DNA from: Candidatus Sodalis pierantonius str. SOPE
GTDB lineage: Bacteria; Pseudomonadota; Gammaproteobacteria; Enterobacterales; Enterobacteriaceae
Assembly (NCBI RefSeq): GCF_000517405.1
Contig: NZ_CP006568.1
Coordinates: forward strand, 2,480,001-2,544,000
DNA: 64,000 nucleotides
Direction: 5' to 3'
Below, one piece after another: positions 37,569-46,923 of this stretch (positions within the stretch are counted from its first letter, which is position 1; every line of letters starts with the position of its first letter). The translations under genes were made by a program, and so were the position numbers. The notes below the pieces were generated by a model. The model was not told where the DNA came from. It did no database searches and saw only the letters and a list, made by a program, of their open reading frames with translations.

Positions 37569-38669
37569 ATGAATTTCCCGCGCCCGCTACACGATTTGCC
37601 CAGAATGCTATTCAGCGTCACCTTTATCGCGCTGATGACCCTCGGCTGCTTTTGGGTGGTTCAGCCCTTTATTCTCGGCTTTTCCTGGGCATCGATGGTG
37701 GTAATAGCGACCTGGCCGCTGCTCATAAAAGTACAGCATCTGCTCTGGGGGCGGCGCTCCCTGGCGGTGGTGGTCATGACGCTGCTGCTGTTGCTGCTGT
37801 TTGTACTGCCGGTCTCGATTCTGGTGAGCAGCATCGTTGATAACAGCGCCCCGCTAGTGGCCTGGGCGTCGCAGCCGGACCGGCTGAACTTGCCCACTCT
37901 CGCCTGGCTCCAGGATGTCCCGATGGTGGGACGCAAACTCTACAGCGCCTGGCAATCGCTGATTTCCGGCGGCAGCGCCCCGTTGATGACCAAGATCCAG
38001 CCCTACATCGGCAAGGCCGCCAGCTGGCTGCTGGGCCAGGTGGCTAATTTGGGTAGCCTGCTGCTGCACTGCGGCTTAATGATTTTGTTCAGCGTATTGC
38101 TGTATTTGCGCGGCGAACGCGTGGGGATGGCGGTACGGCATTTCGCCATTCGCCTGGGGGCGGAACGCGGCGATGCCTCGGTTTTGCTGGCCGCACAGGC
38201 CATTCGCGCGGTCGCGCTCGGCGTGGTGCTGACCGCCATCGTTCAGGCCGTGCTGGGGGGGATCGGCCTGGCTATCACCGGCATCCCGCTGGCGACCGTG
38301 CTCACCGTCACCATGTTCGTGTTGTGTATCGCCCAATTGGGCCCCCTACCGGTGCTGATCCCGGCCATGATTTGGCTTTATTGGAGCGGCGACACTACCT
38401 GGGGAACCATACTGCTGGTGTGGAGCTGCGTCGTGGCGACCCTGGACAATATTCTACGGCCTATTTTCATCCACATGGGCGCCGATTTGCCGATGCTGCT
38501 GGTGCTGTGCGGCGTATTGGGCGGTTTACTGGCCTTCGGCATGATAGGCCTGTTCATCGGCCCGGTGGTACTGTCGGTATCCTGGCGTTTGGTGTTCGCC
38601 TGGATGCAAGAAGCGCCGCCGCCGGAGAAAATTGACAATCCGGAGAAACAGCTCAGGGAATTACATTAA
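37569..38669 (+). CDS. ydiK: AI-2E family inner-membrane protein YdiK
   Basis: A 366-aa polytopic membrane protein of the AI-2E transporter (PerM/UPF0118) family; E. coli YdiK is 370 aa and PurR-regulated. About seven or eight hydrophobic segments are visible, with the conserved blocks VVQPFILGFSWASMVVIATW, VLGGIGLAITGIP and AFGMIGLFIGPVVL. Function is uncertain (putative efflux). Start ATG at 37569 with GAGAAAGG upstream. It is intact beside broken ydiJ, and followed by rprA as in E. coli. Confidence 0.93.
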   Translation: MNFPRPLHDLPRMLFSVTFIALMTLGCFWVVQPFILGFSWASMVVIATWPLLIKVQHLLWGRRSLAVVVMTLLLLLLFVLPVSILVSSIVDNSAPLVAWASQPDRLNLPTLAWLQDVPMVGRKLYSAWQSLISGGSAPLMTKIQPYIGKAASWLLGQVANLGSLLLHCGLMILFSVLLYLRGERVGMAVRHFAIRLGAERGDASVLLAAQAIRAVALGVVLTAIVQAVLGGIGLAITGIPLATVLTVTMFVLCIAQLGPLPVLIPAMIWLYWSGDTTWGTILLVWSCVVATLDNILRPIFIHMGADLPMLLVLCGVLGGLLAFGMIGLFIGPVVLSVSWRLVFAWMQEAPPPEKIDNPEKQLRELH

Positions 38670-38812
38670 TCCCGCGTCGTCCCGGCGTGCGCCGGGACAA
38701 TAATGTCCAGCCCGTGCCAACAATTATTTTTATCACCGATATTTATCGCCGCCATTATTTACCGTCACCTTTATTTCCCGCGCCGGACCGCTGTCGTTGC
38801 ACGCAACTTATA

Positions 38813-38855
38813 TAGGATGAATCTGAGTGACGTGCCGCCGGTTTATCCCTACTAT
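38813..38855 (+). promoter_or_regulatory. RcsB box and -10 element of rprA
   Basis: TAGGATGAATCTGA (38813-38826) fits 13 of 14 positions of the RcsB-box consensus KMRGAWTMWYCTGM as I recall it. A TACTAT -10 (38850-38855) follows. The box centre would lie about 42 bp before a start near 38862, typical for RcsB activation. Confidence 0.7.
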
Positions 38856-38861
38856 GCGTGT

Positions 38862-38957
38862 TATTAGCTCTATGATTTAGTGATGATTTTAATGCTCCCC
38901 GGCATGACAGAATTGCTGTGTGTAGTCTTTGCCCATCTCTCATGATGGGCTTTTTTT
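38862..38957 (+). ncRNA. rprA: RprA small regulatory RNA
   Basis: Hfq-dependent sRNA that activates rpoS translation in the Rcs pathway. From 38910 a stretch of about 30 nt (GAATTGCTGTGTGTAGTC and onward) is identical to E. coli RprA as I know it. It leads into the terminator GCCCATC-TCTCAT-GATGGGC plus T7 (38931-38957). The 5' half is diverged but keeps a TCCCC segment and an AT-rich stem. It is located after ydiK, its E. coli position. The exact 5' end is estimated from the -10. Confidence 0.88.
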
Positions 38958-39067
38958 AATAAATTTTGTGTCCAATAAAATAATGGCGCCGGTAGTAATA
39001 GACCGGCGCCGGTTATTTCGCTGCGCGTTTTTCTACGGGGCGCTAAATTCTCGCCCCGGGGGCGCCA

Positions 39068-40678
39068 TTATTTCTTAGCCAGACTCAGCCAGGTGCTAAC
39101 CACGGTATCGGGGTTGAGCGACAGACTGTCTATACCTTCCTCCATCAGCCAGGCGGAGAAGTCTTCGTGATCGGACGGCCCCTGCCCGCAGATGCCGACA
39201 TATTTGCCCTGTTTTTTTGCGGCGCGGATAGCCAGCGACAGCAGCGTCTTGACCGCGTCATCACGCTCATCGAACAGCGCCGACACCAAACCGGAATCCC
39301 GGTCAAGCCCCAGGGCCAGCTGTGTCATATCGTTCGAGCCGATGGAGAAGCCGTCGAAGTGGGCAAGAAATTGCTCCGCTAACAGCGCGTTGGAGGGGAT
39401 TTCGCACATCATGATCACCTTCAGCCCGTTTTCGCCCCGCTTCAAGCCCTGCCGCGCCAGCTCTTCGACCACCGCCTGCGCCTGTGCCACGGTGCGCACA
39501 AAGGGGATCATGATTTCAACATTGGTCAACCCCATTTCGTTGCGCACCCGCTTGACGGCCTCGCACTCCAGCGCAAAACAGTCGCGGAAGCTGTCGGAAA
39601 CGTAGCGGCCGGCGCCGCGAAAGCCCAGCATCGGGTTCTCCTCGTCCGGCTCATAGGCCTCGCCGCCCACCAGATTCGCGTATTCATTCGACTTGAAGTC
39701 AGACAGGCGCACGATAACGCGTTTCGGCGCGAACGTCGCGCCCAGCGTGGCGATCCCTTCCGTCAGGCGGGCAATGTAGTACTCCTTCTGACTGTCGTAG
39801 CCGTGGATCATGTCGGTGATTTCGCGCTGCAGGGCCGACGTCTGATGGTCGAATTCCAGCAGCGCGCGCGGATGCACGCCTATCATGCGATTGATAATGA
39901 ACTCCAGCCGCGCCAGCCCCACGCCGTCATTGGGTAGGCAGGCGAAATCAAAGGCGCGATCGGGGTTTCCCACGTTCATCATGATTTTCAGCGGCAGCGC
40001 GGGCATTTCATCGATATCCGAGCGGGCGACCTCAAAAGGCAGTATCTCCTGATAGACGTAGCCGGTGTCCCCTTCGGCGCAGGACACCGTAACCGATTGC
40101 CCGTCGCCGATGCGCTCGGTGGCGTCGCCGCAACCGACCACCGCGGGAATACCCAGCTCGCGGGCGATGATGGCCGCATGACACGTCCGCCCGCAGCGGT
40201 TGGTAACGATGGCGGCGGCCTTTTTTATAATCGGCTCCCAATCCGGATCAGTCATATCGGTCACCAGCACATCGCCCGCCTCTATCCGGTGCATCGCGCT
40301 GATATCGTGGATAATCTTAACCGGACCCGCGCCAATGCGATGGCCAATGGCGCGGCCTTCGATGATCACCTCGCCGCGGCGCTCGAGCCGGTAACGCTCC
40401 ATCACCTGCCCGCGCGAGCGCACGGTTTCCGGCCACGCCTGCACAATGTAAAGCTTGCCGGTATGCCCGTCCTTGGCCCATTCGATATCCATCGGCCGCT
40501 GGTAGTGCTTCTCAATCAGCACCGCCTGACGCGCCAGATCCTGCACTTCGTCATCCGTCAGGGCAAAACGCTGGCGTAGCGCATCAGGGACCGGTTCGGT
40601 ACGCACCTGTTCGCCGTGGGCCGCGCTGTCGGCATAGACCATGCGGATCTTCTTGGAGCCGAGATTGCGGCGCACCAC
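39068..40678 (-). pseudogene. ppsA: C-terminal two-thirds of disrupted ppsA
   Basis: PEP synthetase makes PEP from pyruvate and ATP for gluconeogenesis. This part runs from VRRNLGSKKIRMVYA to the stop at 39068. It includes the phospho-His domain (GRTCHAAIIARELGIPAVVG) and the PEP-binding TIM barrel (GLARLEFIINRMIG, then SIGSNDMTQLALGLDRDSG). The frame is open, but two conserved positions differ from E. coli: NRCGRTCHA for NRGGRTCHA, and VQAWPETV for VQARPETV. An IS at 40679 separates it from the N-terminus. Confidence 0.93.
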
Positions 40679-41743
40679 CGCTTTGTTGAATAAATCCGAA
40701 ATTTGTGACGACTTCCTCCCTATCAGGGCGATTGTTACATGATGCGGACGCTGTTTGGCATTCCTAACAGCGTGATCCGGTTAAGCGCTTTGACCATTGC
40801 CATAGCCTCACCTACCTGCGCGTCATAGTCATGCAGACTCAGATGACCACCCAGAAGTGTTTTAAACCGGAACATGGCCGTTTCAGCCAGTGAACGCCGG
40901 TGAACGCCGGTGATAACCTACTTTCTTTTTCCAGGTATCATTATTGCCGCTCAGATGCTGATTTGCCACCGCATGGTTACGCTCATGGTATCGAGCTGGC
41001 CAATATTGCGCACCACTTCGCGGTGGGATAAGCGGCTTTATTTTTTTCCTCAGCAGAGCATCATGACAGTAACGCGTATCGTAAGCACTGTCAGCCGACT
41101 CTTCCCTGATTTTCCGGTGGGTTTGGTTAATCAGCCCGGGCAGCGCCTGCGCATCTGTCGTACCGCTTAGCGATAAATAGGCACAGATAATTTCATGTGT
41201 CGCGCATCTACTGCCAGATGAAGCTTGCGCCATACTCTGCGCCTCTCAGCCCCATGCTGCCTGACTTTCCATTCGCCTTCGCCGAAGATTTTCAGGCCGG
41301 TGCCATCGATGACCAGGTGTGAGATTTCGCCGCGGGTTGGCGTTTTTATGCTGATGTCGACGGTTTTTGCTCGCCGGCTGACCAGAGAGTAATCTGGGCA
41401 GCGCAGCGACAGCCCCATCAGTTTAAAAATCGCGTCAACGAAACCCTGTAACGCCCGGAGCGAAAGGTTAAACACGCGCTTTATCATCAGAACCGTGGTA
41501 ATGGCCATATCGGTGTAGTGAAGCGGCCGGCCACGATGTTCAGGCGGTGTACTCTCAGTCCATGCAGCAATGGCTGACTCATCAAACCATACTGTCATGT
41601 TCCCCCGCTGCCTGAGCGCATTGTTGTATGCGGGCCAGTTGGTGATTTTAAACTTTTGCTTTGCCATGGGGACCTGATGTTGAAACGAATGTAGTGATTC
41701 AGAGCCGCCAGTCACCTAAAAGTTCGATTTATTCAACAAAGCC
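40679..41743 (-). mobile_element. Degenerate IS5/IS903-type copy inside ppsA
   Basis: 1065 bp, the same terminal repeats as the 19711 copy, inserted in reverse orientation. The 9-bp target duplication GCGCACCAC (40670-40678 and 41744-41752) is perfect. It is 10 bp longer than the intact copy because of a tandem duplication, and it has lost one base elsewhere. Confidence 0.95.
40735..41667 (-). pseudogene. Frameshifted IS5/IS903 transposase
   Basis: Starts at 41667 (MAKQKFKITNWPAYNN) and is nearly identical to the copy at 19786. A single base missing near 41205 breaks frame after KLHLAVD. A 10-bp tandem duplication (TGAACGCCGG at 40891-40900 and 40901-40910) breaks it again before the catalytic Glu region. 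The element could move only with transposase from an intact copy. Confidence 0.93.
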
Positions 41744-42522
41744 GCGCACCACCGCGGGGCGGCCGGTGGCCAGCGTGGTTTGTGCACGTAGAATTCATCG
41801 GGATTGACCGCGCCCTGCACCACCATCTCCCCGAGCCCATAGGCGGCGGTAATGAACACCACCTGGTCGAAGCCCGACTCGGTATCGATGGTGAACATAA
41901 CGCCGGAGGCGGCCAGGTCGGCGCGCACCATGCGTTGTACGCCCGCCGACAACGCCACGCCGCGGTGGATCGTAACCCTGATGCACCCGGTAGGAGATGG
42001 CCCGGTCGTTGAACAGCGAGGCATACACGTGTTTAATGGCGGTCATCACCGCGTCAATGCCCTGCACGTTGAGAAAGGTTTCCTGCTGACCGGCAAAGGA
42101 CGCATCGGGCATATCTTCCACGGTGGCCGAGGATCGCACGGCAAACGAGGCATCGACGTCATCGGCCGACAACTGCTAATAGCAGGCGGTAATATCGGCT
42201 TCCAGACCCGGCTGAAACGGGGTGTCGATAATCCATTGCCGGATTTGGCTGCCGGCCTTGCTCAGCGCGGCGACATCATCGATATCGGTCTGGTCCAGCA
42301 GTTGATAAATCCGTTGGTTGATACCGCTTTGAGTGAGGAAATTTGAGTGAGGAAATCGTTAAATGCCTGGGCGGTGGTAGCGAATCCATTGGGCACCGAT
42401 ACGCCCACGGCGGACAAATAGGTAATCATCTCCCCGAGCGAGGCGTTTTTCCCGCCCACCCGGTCGACATCGTGCATACCAAGCTGGTCATACCACAGCA
42501 CATTTTTCGGAAACATTGTCAT
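41744..42522 (-). pseudogene. ppsA: N-terminal part of disrupted ppsA
   Basis: From 42522 (MTMFPKNVLWYDQLGMHDVD) through the ATP-grasp domain (DRVGGKNASLGEMI, ASFAVRSSATVEDMPDASF, QQETFLNVQG) to the HKP segment. Lesions before the IS include a 14-bp tandem duplication at 42328-42355, a TAG at 42176-42178, and frame changes around 41973 (after VHQGYD) and 41760-41780. Several of these are independent of the IS insertion. Confidence 0.92.
42328..42355. repeat. 14-bp perfect tandem duplication in ppsA
   Basis: TTTGAGTGAGGAAA occurs twice in tandem (42328-42341, 42342-42355). It adds 14 bp and shifts the ppsA frame. Confidence 0.93.
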
Positions 42523-42715
42523 TTTGCGGCATCTGGGTCATCCTTTTTAAATATGGGCACGGACATCGTGTAGGTGCATGAGCATCGTGTCGCTATCGTG
42601 ACGACAGGCGGAAAGCCTACTTTGAGGTTAGCATAATCCGTCGTGCGCTCGCCCAATATGAATCGTGCCAGTGCCCAAATTAAGACTAAGCTGCATTCCG
42701 GTAAGGGAGCCGTCC

Positions 42716-43537
42716 ATGGAAAGAAGCGTATTTTTTATTTCTGATGGGACCGCCATCACCGCCGAAGTGGTGGGGCACTCGGTTTTGTCGCAATTCCCCC
42801 TGACGACCACTCACTACACCCTGCCGTTCGTCGAGAGCGAAACCCGCGCCCGCGCGGTGCGCGAGCAGATTAACGCGCTGCATCAGCAAAGCGGCGTCCG
42901 TCCGCTGGTATTCTATTCTATCGTTACCCCGGCGGTACGGCACATTATCGAGGAGAGCGCCGGCTTTTGTCAGGATGTGGTGCAGACGTTGGTCGGGCCG
43001 CTGCAGCAGGAATTGGGCATCGCGCCGGATCCGGTGGCGCACCGCACCCATGGCCTGACCGCCACCAATTTAAGCAAATACGATGCCCGTATCGCCGCCA
43101 TCGATTATACCCTGGCCCATGATGACGGTATTTCGCTGCGCAATCTGGATCAGGCGCAAATTATTTTGCTCGGGGTATCGCGCTGCGGCAAAACGCCCAC
43201 CAGTCTGTATTTGGCGATGCAATACGGCATTCGCGCCGCCAATTACCCGTTTATCGCCGACGATATGGATAATCTCTCGCTACCCGCGGCGTTAAAGGCG
43301 CATCACGCCAAACTGTTCGGCCTGACCATTGATCCCGAGCAGCTGGCGGCCATTCGCGATGAGCGCCTGAGCGACAGCCGCTACGTTACGCTGCAGCAGT
43401 GCCGTATGGAAATTAATGAAGTGGAGTCGTTGTTTCGCAATAATAATATCCGTTATCTCAACTCCACCAACCATTCCGTGGAGGAGATTGCGGCAAAGAT
43501 AATGGATGTGCTGGGGATGAGTCGGCGAATGTATTAG
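42716..43537 (+). CDS. ppsR: PEP synthetase regulatory protein PpsR
   Basis: DUF299-type bifunctional kinase/pyrophosphorylase that switches PpsA off and on by ADP-dependent threonine phosphorylation and Pi-dependent dephosphorylation. It is 273 aa (E. coli 277) from the start at 42716 (MERSVFFISDGTAITAE). The P-loop GVSRCGKTPTS is at residues 153-163. NYPFIADDMDN and the C-terminal STNHSVEEIAAKI are intact. It is divergent from ppsA, its only known substrate, which is broken here. Confidence 0.94.
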   Translation: MERSVFFISDGTAITAEVVGHSVLSQFPLTTTHYTLPFVESETRARAVREQINALHQQSGVRPLVFYSIVTPAVRHIIEESAGFCQDVVQTLVGPLQQELGIAPDPVAHRTHGLTATNLSKYDARIAAIDYTLAHDDGISLRNLDQAQIILLGVSRCGKTPTSLYLAMQYGIRAANYPFIADDMDNLSLPAALKAHHAKLFGLTIDPEQLAAIRDERLSDSRYVTLQQCRMEINEVESLFRNNNIRYLNSTNHSVEEIAAKIMDVLGMSRRMY

Positions 43538-43641
43538 CAAATTTTGCCGGGCAAGGTTGAATTCAGCGCCGGTTGGGGTATCGTGAGCATCATCGCTTCC
43601 CGGTAACGCCACCGCGGTAAGTCCCCATTTTAAAGATAAGC

Positions 43642-44635
43642 ATGCAAAAGACAGATGAATTGCGCACGCGGCGCATCGATCGATTGGTTGCCCCCGCCGC
43701 GCTGGCCGCCGCCTTGTCGGTAAGTGCAGCGATGGCCGACAATGTGCTGCGGGTACGTCAGCGTATTGAACGTATTCTCCACGGCGAGGATCCCCGCCTG
43801 CTGGTAATTATCGGCCCCTGTTCCATTCACGATACCGATGCGGCGCTGGAGTATGCGCGCCGGCTGAATCCGCGGCGCGTCAAATATCAGGACCGCTTGG
43901 AAATCGTCATGCGCACCTATTTTGAAAAACCGCGCACCGTCGTCGGCTGGAAAGGGTTAATCGCCGATCCCGGGTTGGACGGCAGCTTTCGGGTAAATGA
44001 CGGGTTGGAGGTCGCTCGGCGGCTTTTGCTGGCGGTTAACGAATTGGGCCTGCCGACGGCGACCGAGTTCCTGGATATGGTCACCGGCCAGTATATTGCC
44101 GATCTGATAGCGTCGGCGCTCTCGTGCCCGGTCGGGTTCAAAAACGGCACAGACGGCAATATTCAAATCGCCATCGACGCCATTCGCGCCGCCCGCGCGT
44201 CGCATTTATTTCTGTCGCCGGACAAGCAGGGCCAGATGACCATTTATCAAACCGGCGGTAACCCGTATGGGCACATTATTATGCGCGGCGGCAAAGTGCC
44301 GAACTATCAACCGCAGGCGATCGACGATGCTTGCGCGCAGCTGGCGTCGTTCGGGCTGCCGGCACATTTGCTGGTGGATTTCAGCCACGGTAATAGCCAA
44401 AAGCAGTATTTACGCCAGTTGGACGTCGCGCGCGCTGTCTGCCAACCGTTGCGCGACGGCAGCCGTCAGGTGGTGGGCATCATGGCCGAAAGCAATCTGG
44501 TGGGGGGCAATCAGAGCCTGGGGGGGCGGTACCCCTCTCGTCTATGGCCAGTCCATTACCGACGCCTGCCTGGGCTGGGAGGACAGCGAGCGCCTGCTGG
44601 CAATGTTAAGCGACGCGGTGGATTGCCGCTTCTAG
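43642..44635 (+). pseudogene. aroH: Broken Trp-sensitive DAHP synthase aroH
   Basis: AroH makes DAHP from PEP and erythrose 4-phosphate, the first shikimate step. Start at 43642 (MQKTDELRTRRIDRLV). The core motifs VIIGPCSIHD, RTYFEKPRTVVGWKG and PTATEFLDM are good. About 18 residues are deleted in frame after YIADLI, removing the conserved GAIGARTTESQ segment that builds the active site. A seven-G run (44520-44526) shifts frame before the tail, where YGQSITDACLGWEDSERL and DAVDCRF end the gene at 44635. Confidence 0.93.
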
Positions 44636-44982
44636 CCGTCCAATCAGCCGCGCGGGCCGGTCATAAACACCCGCCGCACGACGCAGCGGTTTCAGCCGTC
44701 AGCCGCGTCGCTCGGCCAGCGGCGCTCTAATGACGCCGCCATTGCATGCCCGGCGCTCCGTTCGATTTAGTCTTCCCCTTACCGGCTGACGCGTCTCTTC
44801 CATGCCTCGCCACGCTCTCTCCTTTGCCGTCGGCATACGACTATCACGCCCTCATTTCAGCAATGAATAACCCATTTTTTTTGAGGGGAAACGCGCGTAA
44901 ACTTAATGTCGTCACCATCCGCAGGCTTTCCCACCGGCGTTCCCCGGACAAGCGTTGTCGCTCTAATGCCACGAGGTTTTTC
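44636..44982. other. aroH to orphan-gene interval
   Basis: About 350 bp with no recognised gene. E. coli has ydiE (hemP) after aroH; I find no trace. A ribosome-binding site (ACGAGG) at 44970-44975 serves the following gene. Confidence 0.5.
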
Positions 44983-45963
44983 ATGCCAACCAGCCTTTCC
45001 TATAGCGCCACGCTGAGCGCGCTGACCGTTCCCCATCGGGTGCCGCCTCCCCCGGTCACCACGGCGCTGGCGCCGCGGCTAGCAGGCGTGCAGGCGCTGC
45101 CGCCAAGACGGACGCCGGCGTCGGCCTCGACGCCGAGATTGACATCGCTCCAGGCGATAAAGCAACTGACGTCAGTGCAGGCGCAAACGGTAGAGGCAAT
45201 GCCGCTGACGCTGCCTCCCGTGGCCTGCCGCGGTTTGATTCCCCCCGCCACGGGGAAACATATCAAGACCGTCACGCTCGGCATTACCGGTATCCCAAGC
45301 CGCGATTTGCGCCATTTCCGCGTGGACATTCAGCACCAAAGCTACCCGACCGGCGATTGTATGAGCCACTGCCTTTATCAACTTAAGCAGCGGCGATTGT
45401 TGTTTTATACGCACATGACCAATGACCGGGAGTCGGCCAACCTGCTGTGCCTTTTCGCCAACAACGACGGCGGATTTCACGCTATCTTATCTGCCAAGAA
45501 AAGCTATCCGCCGCAAATTCATTCGACTTATCGGCTGGATGGCGCGCTTTCCTTTTCGCGGTGACGTAACTTTTTTTGCCGTGATGCAAAAAATGGGCGA
45601 CGGCCGCCGGTGTTTACCCTCACCCGCACCGCCAACAACGCTCTGGTGGCCCAAACGGCGGGACAACCCTCCTCGGCGTCGACCATCGCGCACCAGGTGA
45701 GCCTGTCGCAGCTGGGTTTCCAGAAACATCAATTTCTGCGCTTAAAGATCACGCTGGTGCGCGACACCCTGCACACGGCGATTTCCGTGCAGTGGGAGGA
45801 GGCGCCGCGCCGCCGGGATCTGTTCTGCCTGACGCTGATGCCGGCGCTGAACGGTTCCCTCTACGAATCCCGATTCGGTATCATGGCGATGAACGGCGCG
45901 GAGGGAGGGGATGCCTGGATGCTTATTCGTCATTATAGCGAAAAACACCGCCGGCTGACATGA
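44983..45963 (+). pseudogene. Orphan accessory gene of unknown family, interrupted
   Basis: ATG at 44983 with GAGG eight bases upstream opens 193 codons. The N-terminus is rich in Ser, Thr, Pro and Ala (MPTSLSYSATLSALTVPHRV, then PPPP and further Pro-rich text to about residue 90). A mixed alpha/beta-like part follows (KTVTLGITGIPSRDLRHF, DCMSHCLYQLKQRRLLFY). TGA at 45562-45564 ends it. A short +1 reading (GDVTFFAVMQKMGDGR) bridges back to the original frame, which continues to 45963 (VFTLTRTANNALVAQT ... HYSEKHRRLT). I do not recognise the family. It is absent from this E. coli location. A secreted or effector-like protein is possible from the disordered N-terminus, but this is conjecture. 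Confidence 0.65.
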
Positions 45964-45998
45964 GCGGCGCAAGCCCGCGGACCTTCGCCGCTCCCCTG

Positions 45999-46020
45999 AA
46001 AAACGCCCGCCGAGACGGGT
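45999..46020 (-). terminator. Possible former selO terminator
   Basis: CCCG/CGGG hairpin (46006-46019). On the minus strand it is followed by a T5 run (45999-46003). It lies just beyond the original selO stop, now separated from selO by the IS21 copy. Confidence 0.4.
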
Positions 46021-46162
46021 CTTTGGCCTCGCGCCGTTAGCTTGCAGATTCCGACGTATCCGATCAGCTGTTCCGGCGACATCCGATCAGTTATTCCGAT
46101 ATTTTCCGATCACCCATTCCAGTGATATTCGATCACGTGTTCGCTCATCTTCTGACTCGGGT

Positions 46163-46912
46163 TTAGTCTATTTTTCCTGTGCTGGCTACTCCTTGCTCTT
46201 TGCGTAGTGATTCGCCTTTAAGTTCCAGTCTATAGCTGGGGAGTACTAACCGATCGAGTAACGCGTCAGCTGTCGTGGGGTTTTCTATCAGTCCATACCA
46301 TTTTTTCACCGGCAGTTGACTGATCAGGATGCTGCTGCTTTTGTCGTAGCGATCTTCCATCACCTCCAACAGCATCGTTGCCTGCATCGGACTTATTGAT
46401 TCTAGGCCCACGTCGTCCAAGATCAGTAACTCTATTTTTTCTAACTGCTTAAGCTGTTTTAGATAGGTCCCGTCTACCTGACACTGGTGAAGATGGGCCA
46501 GCAACCGACCCACTCGCCAGTAACGCACTCTATATTGCTGCCGGCATGCCTGCTCACCAAGCGCACAACTGAGCCAGGTTTTACCCGTACCTGTCGGCCC
46601 CGTGATGAGTATGCTTTTCTGATATTTCAGATATTGTCCCCCTAGCAGATCTCGCATCTGTTCCGGTGTCACTCCTCGGCTAGGGATATAGCGGATATCT
46701 TCCGATTTTGCCTGCAAGCGCATTTGCGATTGCCGTCGCATACTGCATATATTGTTGTTTTTTCTATGAAAATTTTCAGATTCTACCATCAGAGACAACC
46801 GCTCCTCGAACCCCAGCTCCCCATAACTCCCCGGGAGTTCGCGTTGCGTCTCCAATGCCTGGACCATTGCCGACAACTTCAGCTCTCGCAGAGCCATTAA
46901 CAGTGTATCCAT
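46163..46912 (-). CDS. istB: IstB AAA+ helper (IS21 copy B), intact
   Basis: A 249-aa IS21 helper ATPase. Walker A is ITGPTGTGKTWLS, and Walker B is LLILDDVGLES, followed by the sensor region SSILISQLPVKKWY. The frame is open throughout, because the homopolymer has six T where copy A has seven. It starts 11 bp after istA. A few residues differ from copy A (for instance around HRKNNNICSMRRQ). Confidence 0.94.
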   Translation of the reverse strand: MDTLLMALRELKLSAMVQALETQRELPGSYGELGFEERLSLMVESENFHRKNNNICSMRRQSQMRLQAKSEDIRYIPSRGVTPEQMRDLLGGQYLKYQKSILITGPTGTGKTWLSCALGEQACRQQYRVRYWRVGRLLAHLHQCQVDGTYLKQLKQLEKIELLILDDVGLESISPMQATMLLEVMEDRYDKSSSILISQLPVKKWYGLIENPTTADALLDRLVLPSYRLELKGESLRKEQGVASTGKID

Positions 46913-46923
46913 ATTTATTCTCC

